A DNA stretch of 64,000 bases from Sphingomonas_O antarctica (GTDB taxonomy: Bacteria > Pseudomonadota > Alphaproteobacteria > Sphingomonadales > Sphingomonadaceae): contig NZ_CBCRXM010000007.1 of the NCBI RefSeq assembly GCF_965137005.1, positions 62,001-126,000 of the forward strand. The letters run 5' to 3'. How positions within the stretch are numbered: the first letter of the stretch is position 1; the number at the start of each line of letters is the position of its first letter. A model generated the notes under the pieces. The model ran no database searches and was not told the DNA's origin. It saw only the letters and a program-made list of their open reading frames with translations. A program made the translations under genes and the position numbers. Positions 17,645 to 26,500 of this stretch are shown here, in pieces.

Positions 17645-20542
17645 ATGCTGACTCATATTTCCGTGCGTGGTGCGCGCGAGCACAATCTGAAGAATGTCAG
17701 CGTGGACATTCCGCGCGACACGTTGACGGTGATCACCGGCCTGTCGGGTTCGGGCAAATCCTCGCTCGCCTTTGACACCATCTATGCCGAGGGTCAGCGG
17801 CGCTATGTCGAGTCGCTCAGTGCCTATGCGCGGCAGTTCCTCGAACTCATGCAGAAGCCCGATGTCGACCATATCGAAGGCCTGTCGCCCGCCATCTCGA
17901 TCGAGCAAAAGACCACCAGCCGCAATCCGCGCTCGACCGTCGCAACGGTCACCGAAATCTACGATTACATGCGGCTGTTATGGGCGCGCGTCGGTGTGCC
18001 TTATTCACCCGCGACGGGGCTGCCGATCAGCGCGCAGCAGGTCAGCCAGATGGTCGACCGCGTCATGGCGCTGCCGAAGGACTCGCGGCATTATCTGCTC
18101 GCGCCCGTGGTGCGCGGGCGCAAGGGCGAATATCGCAAGGAACTGCTCGAATGGCAGGCGGCGGGCTATACCCGCGTGCGGATCGACGGGGTGTTTTACG
18201 ACATCGAGGAAGCGCCGGCGCTCGACAAGAAATACAAGCATGACGTGGAGTTGGTCGTCGACCGGATCGTGGTTCGTGACGGACTCGAAACGAGATTGGC
18301 GGACTCGTTTGAGCAGGCGCTGAAGCTGGCGGACGGGTTGGCGTATGTCGATCCTGCGGATGGGGTTGTCGCCGAGGGAAAGTTGAAGGCCGGGGAATAT
18401 GCGCCGGAAGGCCGCATCACCTTTTCGCAGAAATTCGCCTGCCCCGTCAGCGGGTTCACCATTCCCGAGATCGAGCCGCGGTTGTTTTCATTCAACGCGC
18501 CGCAGGGGGCTTGTCCGGCCTGCGACGGATTGGGCGAAAAGCTGCACTTCGACCCTGGCCTCGTCGTGCCCAACGAGAATCTCAGCATCAAGAAGGGCGC
18601 GGTGGTGCCGTGGGCTAAGTCCAACCCGCCCTCGCCTTATTACATGCAGGTGCTCGGCAGCCTCGCGCGGCATTTCGGGTTCGACATGGACACGCCGTGG
18701 AACGAACTGCCCGAGGACAGCCGCAATGCGATCCTGTTCGGCACCAAGGGCGTCGCCGTCGTCCTGCGCTTCGTCGACGGGCGCAAATCGTACGAGGTGA
18801 AAAAGCCGTTCGAAGGCGTGATCGGCAATCTCGACCGCCGCCTGCTGGCCACCGACAGCGCGTGGATGCGCGAGGAACTGGCGAAATATCAGGCGTCCGC
18901 CCCCTGCGAAACCTGCCACGGCGCGCGCCTCAAACCCGAAGCGCTGGCGGTCAAGATCGCGGGCGAGGACATCAGCATCTCCACCCGCCGCGCGGTCGGC
19001 CCCGCGCTCCAATTCTTCCGCAACATGCCCGACAAGCTGACCGATCAGGGGCGCCAGATCGCGACGCCGATCCTCAAGGAAATCGTCGAACGCCTCGGCT
19101 TTCTCGACAATGTCGGGCTCGATTACCTCAACCTCGACCGGACCAGCGGCACGCTCAGCGGCGGCGAAAGCCAGCGCATCCGCCTCGCCTCGCAAATCGG
19201 CAGCGGCCTGTCGGGCGTGCTCTACGTCCTCGACGAACCCTCGATCGGCCTCCACCAGAAGGACAATGACCGCCTGCTGATCACGCTGCGCCGCCTGCGC
19301 GACCTGGGCAACACGGTGATCGTTGTGGAGCATGACGAGGATGCCATCCGCGCCGCCGATTACGTGCTCGACATGGGCCCCGGCGCGGGCGTGCATGGCG
19401 GCGAAGTCGTCGCGGCGGGCACGCTGGCCGAGGTGCTGGCCAACGAAAACAGCCTGACCGCGGACTATCTCTCCGGCCGCCGCAGCGTCCCCCTCCCCGC
19501 CAAACGCCGCAAGGGCAATGGCAAGAAGCTGACGGTGAAGGGCGCGCGCGCCAACAACCTCAAGAACGTCACCGCGTCCATCCCGCTCGGCACGTTCACC
19601 TGCATCACCGGCGTATCGGGCAGCGGCAAGTCGAGCTTCACCATCGACACGCTCTACGCCTCCGCCGCGCGCCAGCTCAACGGCGCACGCATGCAGGCCG
19701 GCCACCACGAAAAGATCGAGGGCCTCCAATATCTCGACAAGGTCATCGACATCGACCAGTCGCCGATCGGCCGCACCCCGCGCAGCAACCCCGCAACCTA
19801 TACCGGCGCGTTCACCCAGATCCGCGACTGGTTCGCCGCCCTCCCCGAAAGCGCCGCGCGCGGCTACAAGCCCGGGCGGTTCAGCTTCAACGTCAAGGGC
19901 GGGCGGTGCGAGGCGTGCCAGGGCGACGGCGTGCTCAAGATCGAAATGCACTTCCTGCCCGACGTCTACGTCACCTGCGACGTGTGCCACGGCGCGCGCT
20001 ACAACCGCGAAACACTGGACGTGAAATTCAAGGGCAAGTCGATCGCCGACGTGCTCGACATGACCGTCGAGGACGCGGTCGAATTCTTCAAGGCGGTGCC
20101 CGGCATCCGCGACAAGATGGCGATGCTCGCCGAAGTCGGGCTCGGCTATGTCAAGGTCGGGCAACAGGCGACGACGCTCAGCGGCGGCGAGGCCCAGCGC
20201 GTCAAACTCGCCAAGGAATTGTCACGCCGCGCGACGGGGCAGACGCTGTACATTTTGGACGAACCGACCACCGGCCTGCATTTCGAGGATGTGCGCAAAT
20301 TGCTGGAGCTGCTCCACGCGCTGGTCGAACAGGGCAATACCGTGGTGGTGATCGAGCACAATCTGGAAGTCATCAAGACCGCCGACTGGATCGTGGACCT
20401 GGGGCCGGAAGGCGGCGTGCGCGGCGGGGAGATCGTCGCGGAAGGCACGCCGGAGAAGGTCGTGACGGTGCCGGCGAGCTATACCGGGCATTATCTGAAG
20501 CCGTTGTTGGCGGCCGGCGTGCAGGCGGTGGCGGCGGACTGA
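17645..20542 (+). CDS. uvrA: excinuclease ABC subunit A
   Basis: UvrA is the damage-recognising ATPase of nucleotide excision repair; it loads UvrB. The 965 residues are full length. Walker A motifs are GLSGSGKSSLAF and GVSGSGKSSFTI; the ABC signatures are LSGGESQRIRLA and LSGGEAQRVKLAKE. Zinc-binding Cys pairs are visible in CPVSG...CPACDG and in CEACQGDG...CDVCHGAR. The ATG at 17645 directly precedes LTHISVRGAREHNLKN, the conserved N-terminus; an upstream in-frame start at 17609 would put the SOS box inside the gene. SOS control is inferred from that box. Confidence 0.98.
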   Translation: MLTHISVRGAREHNLKNVSVDIPRDTLTVITGLSGSGKSSLAFDTIYAEGQRRYVESLSAYARQFLELMQKPDVDHIEGLSPAISIEQKTTSRNPRSTVATVTEIYDYMRLLWARVGVPYSPATGLPISAQQVSQMVDRVMALPKDSRHYLLAPVVRGRKGEYRKELLEWQAAGYTRVRIDGVFYDIEEAPALDKKYKHDVELVVDRIVVRDGLETRLADSFEQALKLADGLAYVDPADGVVAEGKLKAGEYAPEGRITFSQKFACPVSGFTIPEIEPRLFSFNAPQGACPACDGLGEKLHFDPGLVVPNENLSIKKGAVVPWAKSNPPSPYYMQVLGSLARHFGFDMDTPWNELPEDSRNAILFGTKGVAVVLRFVDGRKSYEVKKPFEGVIGNLDRRLLATDSAWMREELAKYQASAPCETCHGARLKPEALAVKIAGEDISISTRRAVGPALQFFRNMPDKLTDQGRQIATPILKEIVERLGFLDNVGLDYLNLDRTSGTLSGGESQRIRLASQIGSGLSGVLYVLDEPSIGLHQKDNDRLLITLRRLRDLGNTVIVVEHDEDAIRAADYVLDMGPGAGVHGGEVVAAGTLAEVLANENSLTADYLSGRRSVPLPAKRRKGNGKKLTVKGARANNLKNVTASIPLGTFTCITGVSGSGKSSFTIDTLYASAARQLNGARMQAGHHEKIEGLQYLDKVIDIDQSPIGRTPRSNPATYTGAFTQIRDWFAALPESAARGYKPGRFSFNVKGGRCEACQGDGVLKIEMHFLPDVYVTCDVCHGARYNRETLDVKFKGKSIADVLDMTVEDAVEFFKAVPGIRDKMAMLAEVGLGYVKVGQQATTLSGGEAQRVKLAKELSRRATGQTLYILDEPTTGLHFEDVRKLLELLHALVEQGNTVVVIEHNLEVIKTADWIVDLGPEGGVRGGEIVAEGTPEKVVTVPASYTGHYLKPLLAAGVQAVAAD

Positions 20543-20552
20543 GGCTGGCCGC

Positions 20553-22462
20553 CTAACCGTCTGTAGTCTCGAAAAATAGCTTTTCTATTTTGCCGAGCTT
20601 ATCACGAAGCACAGAGGCACGTTGACGATCAATTAGGACTCTCTCTGGATCGCTGTCGAGTATATTGAGAATCTCGTACGCAACCTCAACTTTAGGCAAT
20701 TTGACACCCGTCGCCTTTTTATATGCATCGGCCACCTTCTTAGTTCGCATTGCACCAGAACATTCGTTGAGGTCTATTCTTTTTGCATTTGGGTGATAAT
20801 GGCTTAGAACTATATTAACGGCTTCGACAAATAAGCCGGGGTTTATAAAGTCTTCCGTTTCCACCGCTGTTTTACCACGATTTTCGAGCTTTTAGATAAG
20901 GTTATTGTGTACTCCTGCGTCTGATATTTGCTTTGCAATTTTTTCACCGCCTTCGTCGCTATCTACGAGGTAAACTACGTTAGTTGATTCAAGGCTGATG
21001 GGCAGTAAGACTGCTCCATGTTGCGCTAGGCCGGGAACGAACTGAAAACCTAGATGACTTTTAACTGATGCCGCTTTAAATAGTCGTGGCAGTAGGATGA
21101 TATCACTTACTCCTTCAACCATGACGGCTTTGCGAGTCGGGAAGAAGGCAAGTGTGGCGGCGCCCATACCGACCAGCATTGGCGAGAATCCAAGACCACC
21201 ATCCGTCCAGAATTTACTCACTAAATTACTTGTAGTGTTATCCAAAGATGATCGCACAAAAGCGGTGCCCGTTCCAATATCTTCTGGAAGGCAGCCAGCT
21301 GAGTGCGTTGTGATTATAACTTTCGGAGCGAGATTCTGCTCAACCAACATATTCATCAAATCCGCCTGAGCGTCATAATGTAAGTGCTGCTCTGCTTCGT
21401 CGATTAACAAGATCGGACACTCTGCGTGAGACTGCAACGCGAAGGACTGAAGTGCGACGAACTGCCTTAATCCTGTGCTCCTTTCGTCCAATCCAGACAC
21501 AATATCTTGATCGTTTTCTATCTGAAGGCGAATCATGTTCGCAGAAAACCTTAGCGCAACCTTGATTCCAGATTGACTCCAAGCCTTCTTGTATGCGGTT
21601 GCTAAACGCTTATTTGCTTGGCGCTCCAACGTTGTTAAATCATCCTCGTTGGCCTTCTGGTTGGCAGCGATAAGCTTCGACGGCGACACTTCTGCAAGGT
21701 CAAGAATACCCTGCAGAACAGGCGGCACGTTGGCAGATAAATCGGGAATGCTGTAAAAGGATTCTAGCGAGCGATGTTCATCGCTAAACATTAGAAATCG
21801 TGGTCGCCTTGGCCAAACTGCGTCGATTGCAGCACGACTCGGCGTCGGCGCTCTTTCTGCTAAAACGGAGCTACCTATCAAAGCTCTGGCTTCACCAAGC
21901 TCCTTGAGCTTTGGGTTGGATTCCAAGGCCATCAAGACGTCTTGAACATGATCGTACACTGCGATCTGTGCCTTCGTTAAATTTGGCCCGCTAGCAGTAA
22001 TTTTGTCAGCGTCTTGCAGAAGTGAATCTAGCAGGTTTTCATCATTTTCGGCGACCTGACGTCGCACCGCGTCCAATGCGAAGAGCTTTCTCAAAACAGC
22101 GGAGAGTACGGAGCGGTGTGACGTATCCCGATCTCCGAGTTCTGGCGTAAACTCGATGATATTAGTACCGTCGAACCCTTTGTAGCCTTCATCCATGTCG
22201 GCCAGCGCAAACCCGCAACCGCGCAGTCCTCCCTGCTGAGCAGAAATGTGACAGAAACTCCAAGATCTCCCGACACGCAACCTCGAGCGACATCACCATC
22301 CGTAAATGGCTCGCGATCATTGAATTTTGTGAGCGCCTTCAGAAGTGAGGTTTTGCCGGCCTCGTTTGGCCCGAGCACCGCTACGACCTTGCCCCGAAAC
22401 TGAATCTCGGACTGGTCCTTAAAGCGCCGGTATCCCTTTAAGCTTGCTGCTGTCAGATCCAT
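20553..22462 (-). pseudogene. decayed OLD-family ATP-dependent nuclease (AAA ATPase plus Toprim)
   Basis: Three pieces rebuild one ~635-residue protein. From 22462, MDLTAASLKGYRRF leads to Walker A GPNEAGKTSLL, then the frame is lost near 22210-22240 (frame 1 runs on to a stop at 22091). The second frame resumes at GFALADMDEGYKGF and has the ATPase signature LDERSTGLRQF, Walker B CPILLIDEAEQHLH, THSAG, and the Toprim segments AVMVEGVSDIILLPRL and VYLVDSDEGGEK. It ends in TAA at 20892-20894. Reading through that stop in the same frame gives KLENRGKTAVETEDFINPGL and the rest of a Toprim C-terminus to 20553. So one frameshift and one nonsense codon inactivate the gene. Base composition is clearly more AT-rich than its neighbours (the 60 bases from 20641 are 45% G+C), which points to transfer. 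OLD nucleases act in DNA repair or phage defence. Confidence 0.77.
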
Positions 22463-22584
22463 ACCGCCTTTTTGAAGAGGAGTGTTCGACGTCGCAACTT
22501 TTTCTTTCTTGTCTCCTGTTGAAAGGTAAGCTCGCACTCTTGAGCAAATAGAAGAAGCAAGCGGCACGTAGTCGCCGAATAGAT

Positions 22585-22704
22585 CGCAGCGGAGTAAATC
22601 CGCGTCGTCAGTCGCTGCTCCGCGCGCCGGCTGGCAAACATGAGTCGGGAATAAGGTTCGCTTGCTTCGCGCCGCTCTCCTTATTCCTCGCTCATTTTGT
22701 TTGC
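22585..22704. repeat. two-hairpin structured repeat, copy 1
   Basis: First stem gcggag/ctccgc (22589-22594, 22618-22623) with loop containing taaatccgc and tcgtc. The second, long stem is built from gcaaaca/tgtttgc (22634-22640, 22698-22704), tgag/ctca and ggaataagg/ccttattcc (22648-22656, 22679-22687), with a loop containing tcgcttgct and cgcg. A second copy lies at 23136-23252 in the same orientation with the same loops but different stems. It fills most of the 299-base gap between the OLD remnant and the HTH-like gene. Confidence 0.62.
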
Positions 22705-22761
22705 ATAATAGGAAATATCCTGCGCACTGAGTCGTCGCCTTGAAAACGGAGGGTGGCGGCA

Positions 22762-23037
22762 ATGGCAAAACAATCGGTGGGGCGAATCGAATTTACGCCC
22801 GTCCTGCGCAAGAAGACGCGGCATGACGGGTGGACGGCGGAGAACCAGATGATCGGGTCGCGCCGTTCCCCGGACGGCGCTGGGCAGCGTGGGGCGCTGA
22901 CCACCCGATCATTCTTTATCGACGCGCTGGCGGCGGGGGCTTCGATCACGCGCGAGACGCGGGCGGCGGGGCGATCGCTGTCCAGCGTTTATAAGCTCAA
23001 GGACGCGCGGGATTCGGCGAGGTTCGTGGCGGCGTGA
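22762..23037 (+). CDS. small helix-turn-helix-like protein with an in-frame palindromic insertion
   Basis: A 91-residue product. The ends resemble small sphingomonad HTH proteins: HDGWTAENQ at the front and FFIDALAAGASITRETRAAG plus SLSSVYKLKD at the back, a recognition-helix-like segment. Between them about 21 residues (MIGSRRSPDGAGQRGALTT...) are encoded by a 64-base palindrome (22849-22912), so the domain is split. The ATG at 22762 is preceded by GGAGGGTGGCGGCA. It is unclear whether the product folds or is functional. It sits between the two copies of the structured repeat. Confidence 0.6.
   Translation: MAKQSVGRIEFTPVLRKKTRHDGWTAENQMIGSRRSPDGAGQRGALTTRSFFIDALAAGASITRETRAAGRSLSSVYKLKDARDSARFVAA
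22849..22912. repeat. 64-bp cloverleaf-like palindromic element inside a coding sequence
   Basis: Outer perfect 10-bp arms atgatcgggt (22849-22858) and acccgatcat (22903-22912). Inside are two hairpins: gcgccgt/acggcgc (22860-22866, 22874-22880; loop tccccgg) and cagcg/cgctg (22885-22889, 22895-22899; loop tgggg). It is read through in frame by the host gene and resembles in concept the coding-region palindromic elements of Rickettsia. Confidence 0.78.
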
Positions 23038-23135
23038 AGACCGCGCTCGAAGCCGTGTTTTGGCCTAAACTTTAACTAAACTTCCGCGCTCGCCGCACCG
23101 CATTGGCACGTGTGAATCGTGTGAACCGCCGCGCG

Positions 23136-23252
23136 CCACGGCGTAAATCCGCATCGTCGGTCCTGCCGTGGCAGGCCGGTCGGCGGACGCGAGCCGAAGG
23201 CAAGTCTCGCTTGCTGCGCGACGCTCGATTTGCCTTTTGCGCGCTTACCGCC
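23136..23252. repeat. two-hairpin structured repeat, copy 2, in the leader of the cold-shock gene
   Basis: First stem ccacggc/gccgtgg (23136-23142, 23165-23171) with loop gtaaatccgcatcgtcggtc. Second stem includes ggcgg/ccgcc (23182-23186, 23248-23252) and aaggcaa/ttgcctt (23197-23203, 23230-23236), with a loop containing tcgcttgct and gcgcg. Loops match copy 1; stems do not, but still pair. The rest of the 343-base gap 23038-23380 holds no ORF I can support and leads into the cold-shock gene's ribosome site. Confidence 0.62.
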
Positions 23253-23380
23253 CATATTCGTTTCGCTAGAGTCGCAAATCGACGGTCTACGGTGCTTTGC
23301 GGCTCGTTTCTCCTTCTTTCCCTGCTGCCAAGGCACCGGGCCCCGGTTGTCGGGCGCCCACGCAAACGAAGGAACTACCA

Positions 23381-23590
23381 ATGGCCACCACTGGCACCGT
23401 CAAGTTTTTCAACGCCGACAAGGGTTATGGCTTCATCGCCCCCGAAAATGGCGGCAACGACGCATTCGTCCACATCAGCGCGGTTCAGGCCGCCGGCATG
23501 CAGACGCTGCAGCAGGACCAGCGCGTCTCGTACGATCTCGAAGAAGATCGTCGCGGCAAGATGAGCGCCGTCAACCTGCAGTCGGCCTAA
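23381..23590 (+). CDS. cold-shock domain protein
   Basis: A 69-residue single cold-shock domain that binds single-stranded nucleic acid. GTVKFFNADKGYGFIAPE contains the RNP1 motif (KGYGFI) and DAFVHIS is RNP2. The length is typical of CspA-like proteins. AAGGA lies 9 bases before the ATG. The long upstream region, with structured repeat copy 2, could act as an mRNA leader; long structured leaders are known for cold-shock genes, but that role is not shown here. A hairpin follows the stop and a 65-codon gene lies 68 bases downstream. Confidence 0.96.
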   Translation: MATTGTVKFFNADKGYGFIAPENGGNDAFVHISAVQAAGMQTLQQDQRVSYDLEEDRRGKMSAVNLQSA

Positions 23591-23602
23591 ATCGCCGAAC
23601 CG

Positions 23603-23629
23603 CCGGGGCGCCTGTCATGGGTGCCCCGG
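23603..23629 (+). terminator. hairpin after the cold-shock gene
   Basis: Stem ccggggc/gccccgg (23603-23609, 23623-23629) followed by only three T residues, starting 12 bases after the stop codon. Possibly a weak terminator or mRNA-stabilising structure between the two genes. Confidence 0.42.
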
Positions 23630-23658
23630 TTTCTACCCCCCCTTTCAAGGAGCCAGCG

Positions 23659-23856
23659 ATGCGCGACAGCGACCAGTTTACCGCCCATGCCGACCGCTGC
23701 GATGCGGAAGCCGCCGCCGCGACGCTCGACAATGTCCGTGACCGCAGCTTGCGCGCCAGTGCCACGTGGCGCGACATGGCCGAACGCTCGCTCCGCATGG
23801 AAACCGCGCGCGCCGAACGCGAAGCGCGCACGCCGGTCGCCGCGACCCAGGCTTAA
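23659..23856 (+). CDS. small hypothetical protein downstream of csp
   Basis: A 65-residue, highly charged, alanine-rich protein (MRDSDQFTAHADRCDAEAAA...). It is predicted to be mostly helical: almost the whole chain has helix-forming residues and no membrane segment. AAGGAG lies 6 bases before the ATG, so translation is likely. It probably shares a transcript with the cold-shock gene. I do not recognise a family, although short helical proteins next to csp are plausible stress proteins. Confidence 0.66.
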   Translation: MRDSDQFTAHADRCDAEAAAATLDNVRDRSLRASATWRDMAERSLRMETARAEREARTPVAATQA

Positions 23857-23905
23857 ATCCGGCCAGGCCTAGGTCTGGTCGATTTGGGGTGATAGGCGCG
23901 GCGGC

Positions 23906-24541
23906 ATGATCCGCCACGCTGTCCCCTTCACCCTGATCCTGACGATCACCCTGACACTGGCCGCGTGCGACCGGTCGGGCTCCAACACCACCACCGTCGT
24001 CGCCACCGACGCTCCGGCCAATTCGGTCGGGCGGATCGTCCCGACGCCCAAAATCCCGACGCCACAAATCCCCACGCCAAAACCGACCATCGTCCCCGAC
24101 GACGGCAACTGGCCCCCCGCCCCCGGCACACCGGGCGGCCTGCCCGACGATCGCCGTCCGCTCCCCGAAATGCACCGCGACATGATGGGGCCGCAGGGCG
24201 CGGCGTCGGCGCTCGAAACCTATGTCGTCAATGTCGAGGGCAAGCACTGGACCCGCGCGCATCAGCAATGGGGCGACGACAAGGCGGCGGTGGCGTTCGA
24301 GCAACGCTGGCGCGACGTGTCCGAGGTCCACGGGCAGATCGGCACGCCCGGCGATACCGAGGGCGGCTGCGGCTCGATCTACAGCGACGTGCCGGTGCAA
24401 TTCTATGGCACGCGATTGGACGGCACACGCTTCAATTCGATCGGCAAGGCGGTGATGCGCCGCGTCAACGGCGTGGACGGCGCGACGCCGCGGCAATTGT
24501 CGTGGCATGTGGATTCGATCACGTTGAAGGATACGCACTGA
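23906..24541 (+). CDS. hypothetical lipoprotein
   Basis: A 211-residue lipoprotein. The signal MIRHAVPFTLILTITLTLAAC ends in a lipobox (LAAC), so lipid attachment at Cys21 is expected. A proline-rich linker with a repeated PTPKIPTPQIPTPKP unit follows, which could span periplasm. The C-terminal ~110 residues form a globular domain (ALETYVVNVEGKHWTRAHQQW, RWRDVSEVHGQIG, and IYSDVPVQFYG). No family recognised. It is followed by a large inverted repeat before the aminopeptidase gene. Confidence 0.76.
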   Translation: MIRHAVPFTLILTITLTLAACDRSGSNTTTVVATDAPANSVGRIVPTPKIPTPQIPTPKPTIVPDDGNWPPAPGTPGGLPDDRRPLPEMHRDMMGPQGAASALETYVVNVEGKHWTRAHQQWGDDKAAVAFEQRWRDVSEVHGQIGTPGDTEGGCGSIYSDVPVQFYGTRLDGTRFNSIGKAVMRRVNGVDGATPRQLSWHVDSITLKDTH

Positions 24542-24542
24542 G

Positions 24543-24650
24543 CCCACCCCCGCTCGGCTGGTGCCGAGTCGCCCCTCCCGGTGGGAGGGGACTAGACCTT
24601 TCCCCTCCCTCAGGGAGGGGCGACTCAGGCGAAGCCTGAGCGGGGGTGGG
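24543..24650. repeat. large inverted repeat between the lipoprotein and aminopeptidase genes
   Basis: Outer 13-bp perfect arms (24543-24555 and 24638-24650, cccacccccgctc) enclose a second perfect 14-bp pair (24566-24579 and 24613-24626, gagtcgcccctccc). This is a GC-rich sphingomonad-type intergenic palindrome; it fills almost the entire gap and may also end transcription from upstream. Confidence 0.82.
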
Positions 24651-24681
24651 AACGGCACCACGGCTGCGCTAAGCTCCCTAC

Positions 24682-26493
24682 ATGTCCACTTATGCCGCCC
24701 GCCTCGCCGCGCTTCGTGCGCAACTTGCCGCCGATCGTCTCGACGGCTTCGTCGTCCCGCTGACCGACGAGCATATGTCCGAATATGTCGGCGATTATGC
24801 CAAGCGGCTCGAGTGGCTGACGGGCTTCAAAGGCTCGGCCGGCGCGGCGGTGGTGTTGCCCCAAGAGGCGGCGATCTTCGTCGACGGGCGCTATACGCTG
24901 CAGGTGCGCCAGCAGGTTTCGGCGGACGACTGGCAATATCAGGGCGTGCCCCAGACGAGCATTTCGGAATGGCTGAAGGCGCATGCCCCGGCGGGCGCGC
25001 GGATCGGTTACGATGCGTGGCTGCACACGCGCGATTGGGTGAAGGCGGCGTCCGAAGCGCTGGCCGCCAAGGGCGCCGAACTGGTGGCGGTGACGCGCAA
25101 TCCGCTCGATCTGGTGTGGTCGGATCGCCCCGGCATGTCGGAAGCCAAGCTCGCGGTGCAGGACGAAAGCCTCGCCGGGCGCAATGCGGCGGACAAGCGC
25201 GCCGAGATTGCCGACTGGCTGACCGCCGAAAATCTCGACGCGACGGTGATGACCGCGCTCGATTCGATCGCCTGGACGTTCAATTTGCGCGGGACGGATG
25301 TCAGCCACACGCCGGTCGGGCTGGCCTTTGCGATCGTCCATGCCGATGCGACCGCCGACCTGTTCGTCGCGCCGGACAAGGTGCCGGCGGATGTGGCGCA
25401 GGCGCTGGGCAATGGCGTGCGGCTGCATCCGCGTGAGGCGTTCGCGCCCGCGCTCGAAGCGCTGAAGGGCAAGCGCGTTGCTGCCGATCCGGAGCGGGCT
25501 GTCTCGGCGGTGTTCGCCGGGTTGGAAGCGGGCGGTGCGCAGATCGTTTCGGTCCGCGACCCCGCCGTGCTGGCCAAGGCGATCAAGAACCGTGCCGAAC
25601 AGGCCGGGCAGCGCGCGGCGCAGGCGCGCGACGGCGCGGCGCTGAGCCGCTATCTCCACTGGCTGTCGGTCGAGGCGCCGAAGGGCGGGCTGACCGAGAT
25701 TTCGGCGTCGGACCAGTTGCGCGCGTTCCGTGAGGAAACCGGCAAGCTGCGCGACCTGAGCTTCGACACGATTTCGGGCGCGGGGCCGAACGGCGCGATC
25801 ATGCATTACAAGGCGTCGGAGGAAACCAACCGGCCGATCGAGCCGGGATCGGTCTATCTGTGCGATTCCGGGGGGCAGTATGAGGACGGCACGACCGATG
25901 TGACGCGGACGATCTGGGTCGGGACGCCGGATGGACTCAGCTTACCGAGCGCGGAGATCAAGGACCGCAACACGCGCGTCCTGAAAGGTCATATCGCCAT
26001 CGCCACCGCGGTCTTCCCCTATGGGACGCGCGGCGGGCAATTGGACGCGTTTGCGCGTGCGAGCCTGTGGCAGGCGGGGTGCGATTACGCGCACGGCACG
26101 GGGCACGGGGTCGGTGCGTTCCTGGCGGTGCATGAAGGGCCGCAGCGCATCGCCAAGCCCGGCGGCGGGCAGATGGGCACCGACGAGCCGTTGCGCGCCG
26201 GCATGTTCCTGTCCAACGAGCCGGGCTATTACAAACCCGGCGCGTTCGGCGTCCGCATCGAGAATCTGGTGCTGGTCGAGCGGCGCGAGATCGACGGCGC
26301 GGAAGGGGATTATCTCGGCTTCGAAACGCTGACCTTCGCACCGATCGACAAGACGCTGATCGAGCCGTCGCTGCTGACCGCGCAGGAGATTGCGTGGCTG
26401 AATGCGTATCATGCGCGCGTGCTGGAGATCGTCGGGCCGCAGCTGGACGGTGAGGCGAAGGCGTGGTTGGCGGAGGCTTGCGCACCGCTTTAA
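24682..26493 (+). CDS. aminopeptidase P family protein (Xaa-Pro aminopeptidase)
   Basis: An M24B metallopeptidase that removes the N-terminal residue before proline. The 603-residue length and two creatinase-like N-terminal domains resemble the long, eukaryote-like (XPNPEP1) form rather than the ~440-residue PepP. The metal site is visible: the two aspartates in CDSGGQYEDGTTDVTRT, the histidine in HGTGHGVGAFLAVHEGP, and the glutamates in SNEPGYYKPG and RIENLVL. There is no signal peptide, so it is cytoplasmic. Inverted repeats lie on both sides, so it is probably a single-gene unit. Confidence 0.94.
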   Translation: MSTYAARLAALRAQLAADRLDGFVVPLTDEHMSEYVGDYAKRLEWLTGFKGSAGAAVVLPQEAAIFVDGRYTLQVRQQVSADDWQYQGVPQTSISEWLKAHAPAGARIGYDAWLHTRDWVKAASEALAAKGAELVAVTRNPLDLVWSDRPGMSEAKLAVQDESLAGRNAADKRAEIADWLTAENLDATVMTALDSIAWTFNLRGTDVSHTPVGLAFAIVHADATADLFVAPDKVPADVAQALGNGVRLHPREAFAPALEALKGKRVAADPERAVSAVFAGLEAGGAQIVSVRDPAVLAKAIKNRAEQAGQRAAQARDGAALSRYLHWLSVEAPKGGLTEISASDQLRAFREETGKLRDLSFDTISGAGPNGAIMHYKASEETNRPIEPGSVYLCDSGGQYEDGTTDVTRTIWVGTPDGLSLPSAEIKDRNTRVLKGHIAIATAVFPYGTRGGQLDAFARASLWQAGCDYAHGTGHGVGAFLAVHEGPQRIAKPGGGQMGTDEPLRAGMFLSNEPGYYKPGAFGVRIENLVLVERREIDGAEGDYLGFETLTFAPIDKTLIEPSLLTAQEIAWLNAYHARVLEIVGPQLDGEAKAWLAEACAPL

Positions 26494-26500
26494 CATCTAC

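Noticed and set aside
18488..20164. 558-codon minus-strand frame opposite uvrA
   Set aside because: A shadow of the uvrA coding strand; composition typical of antisense GC-rich frames.
20553..20864. Independent 103-codon gene
   Set aside because: It is in the same frame as the OLD-like Toprim region and continues it past a single TAA, so it is better explained as the gene's broken C-terminus.
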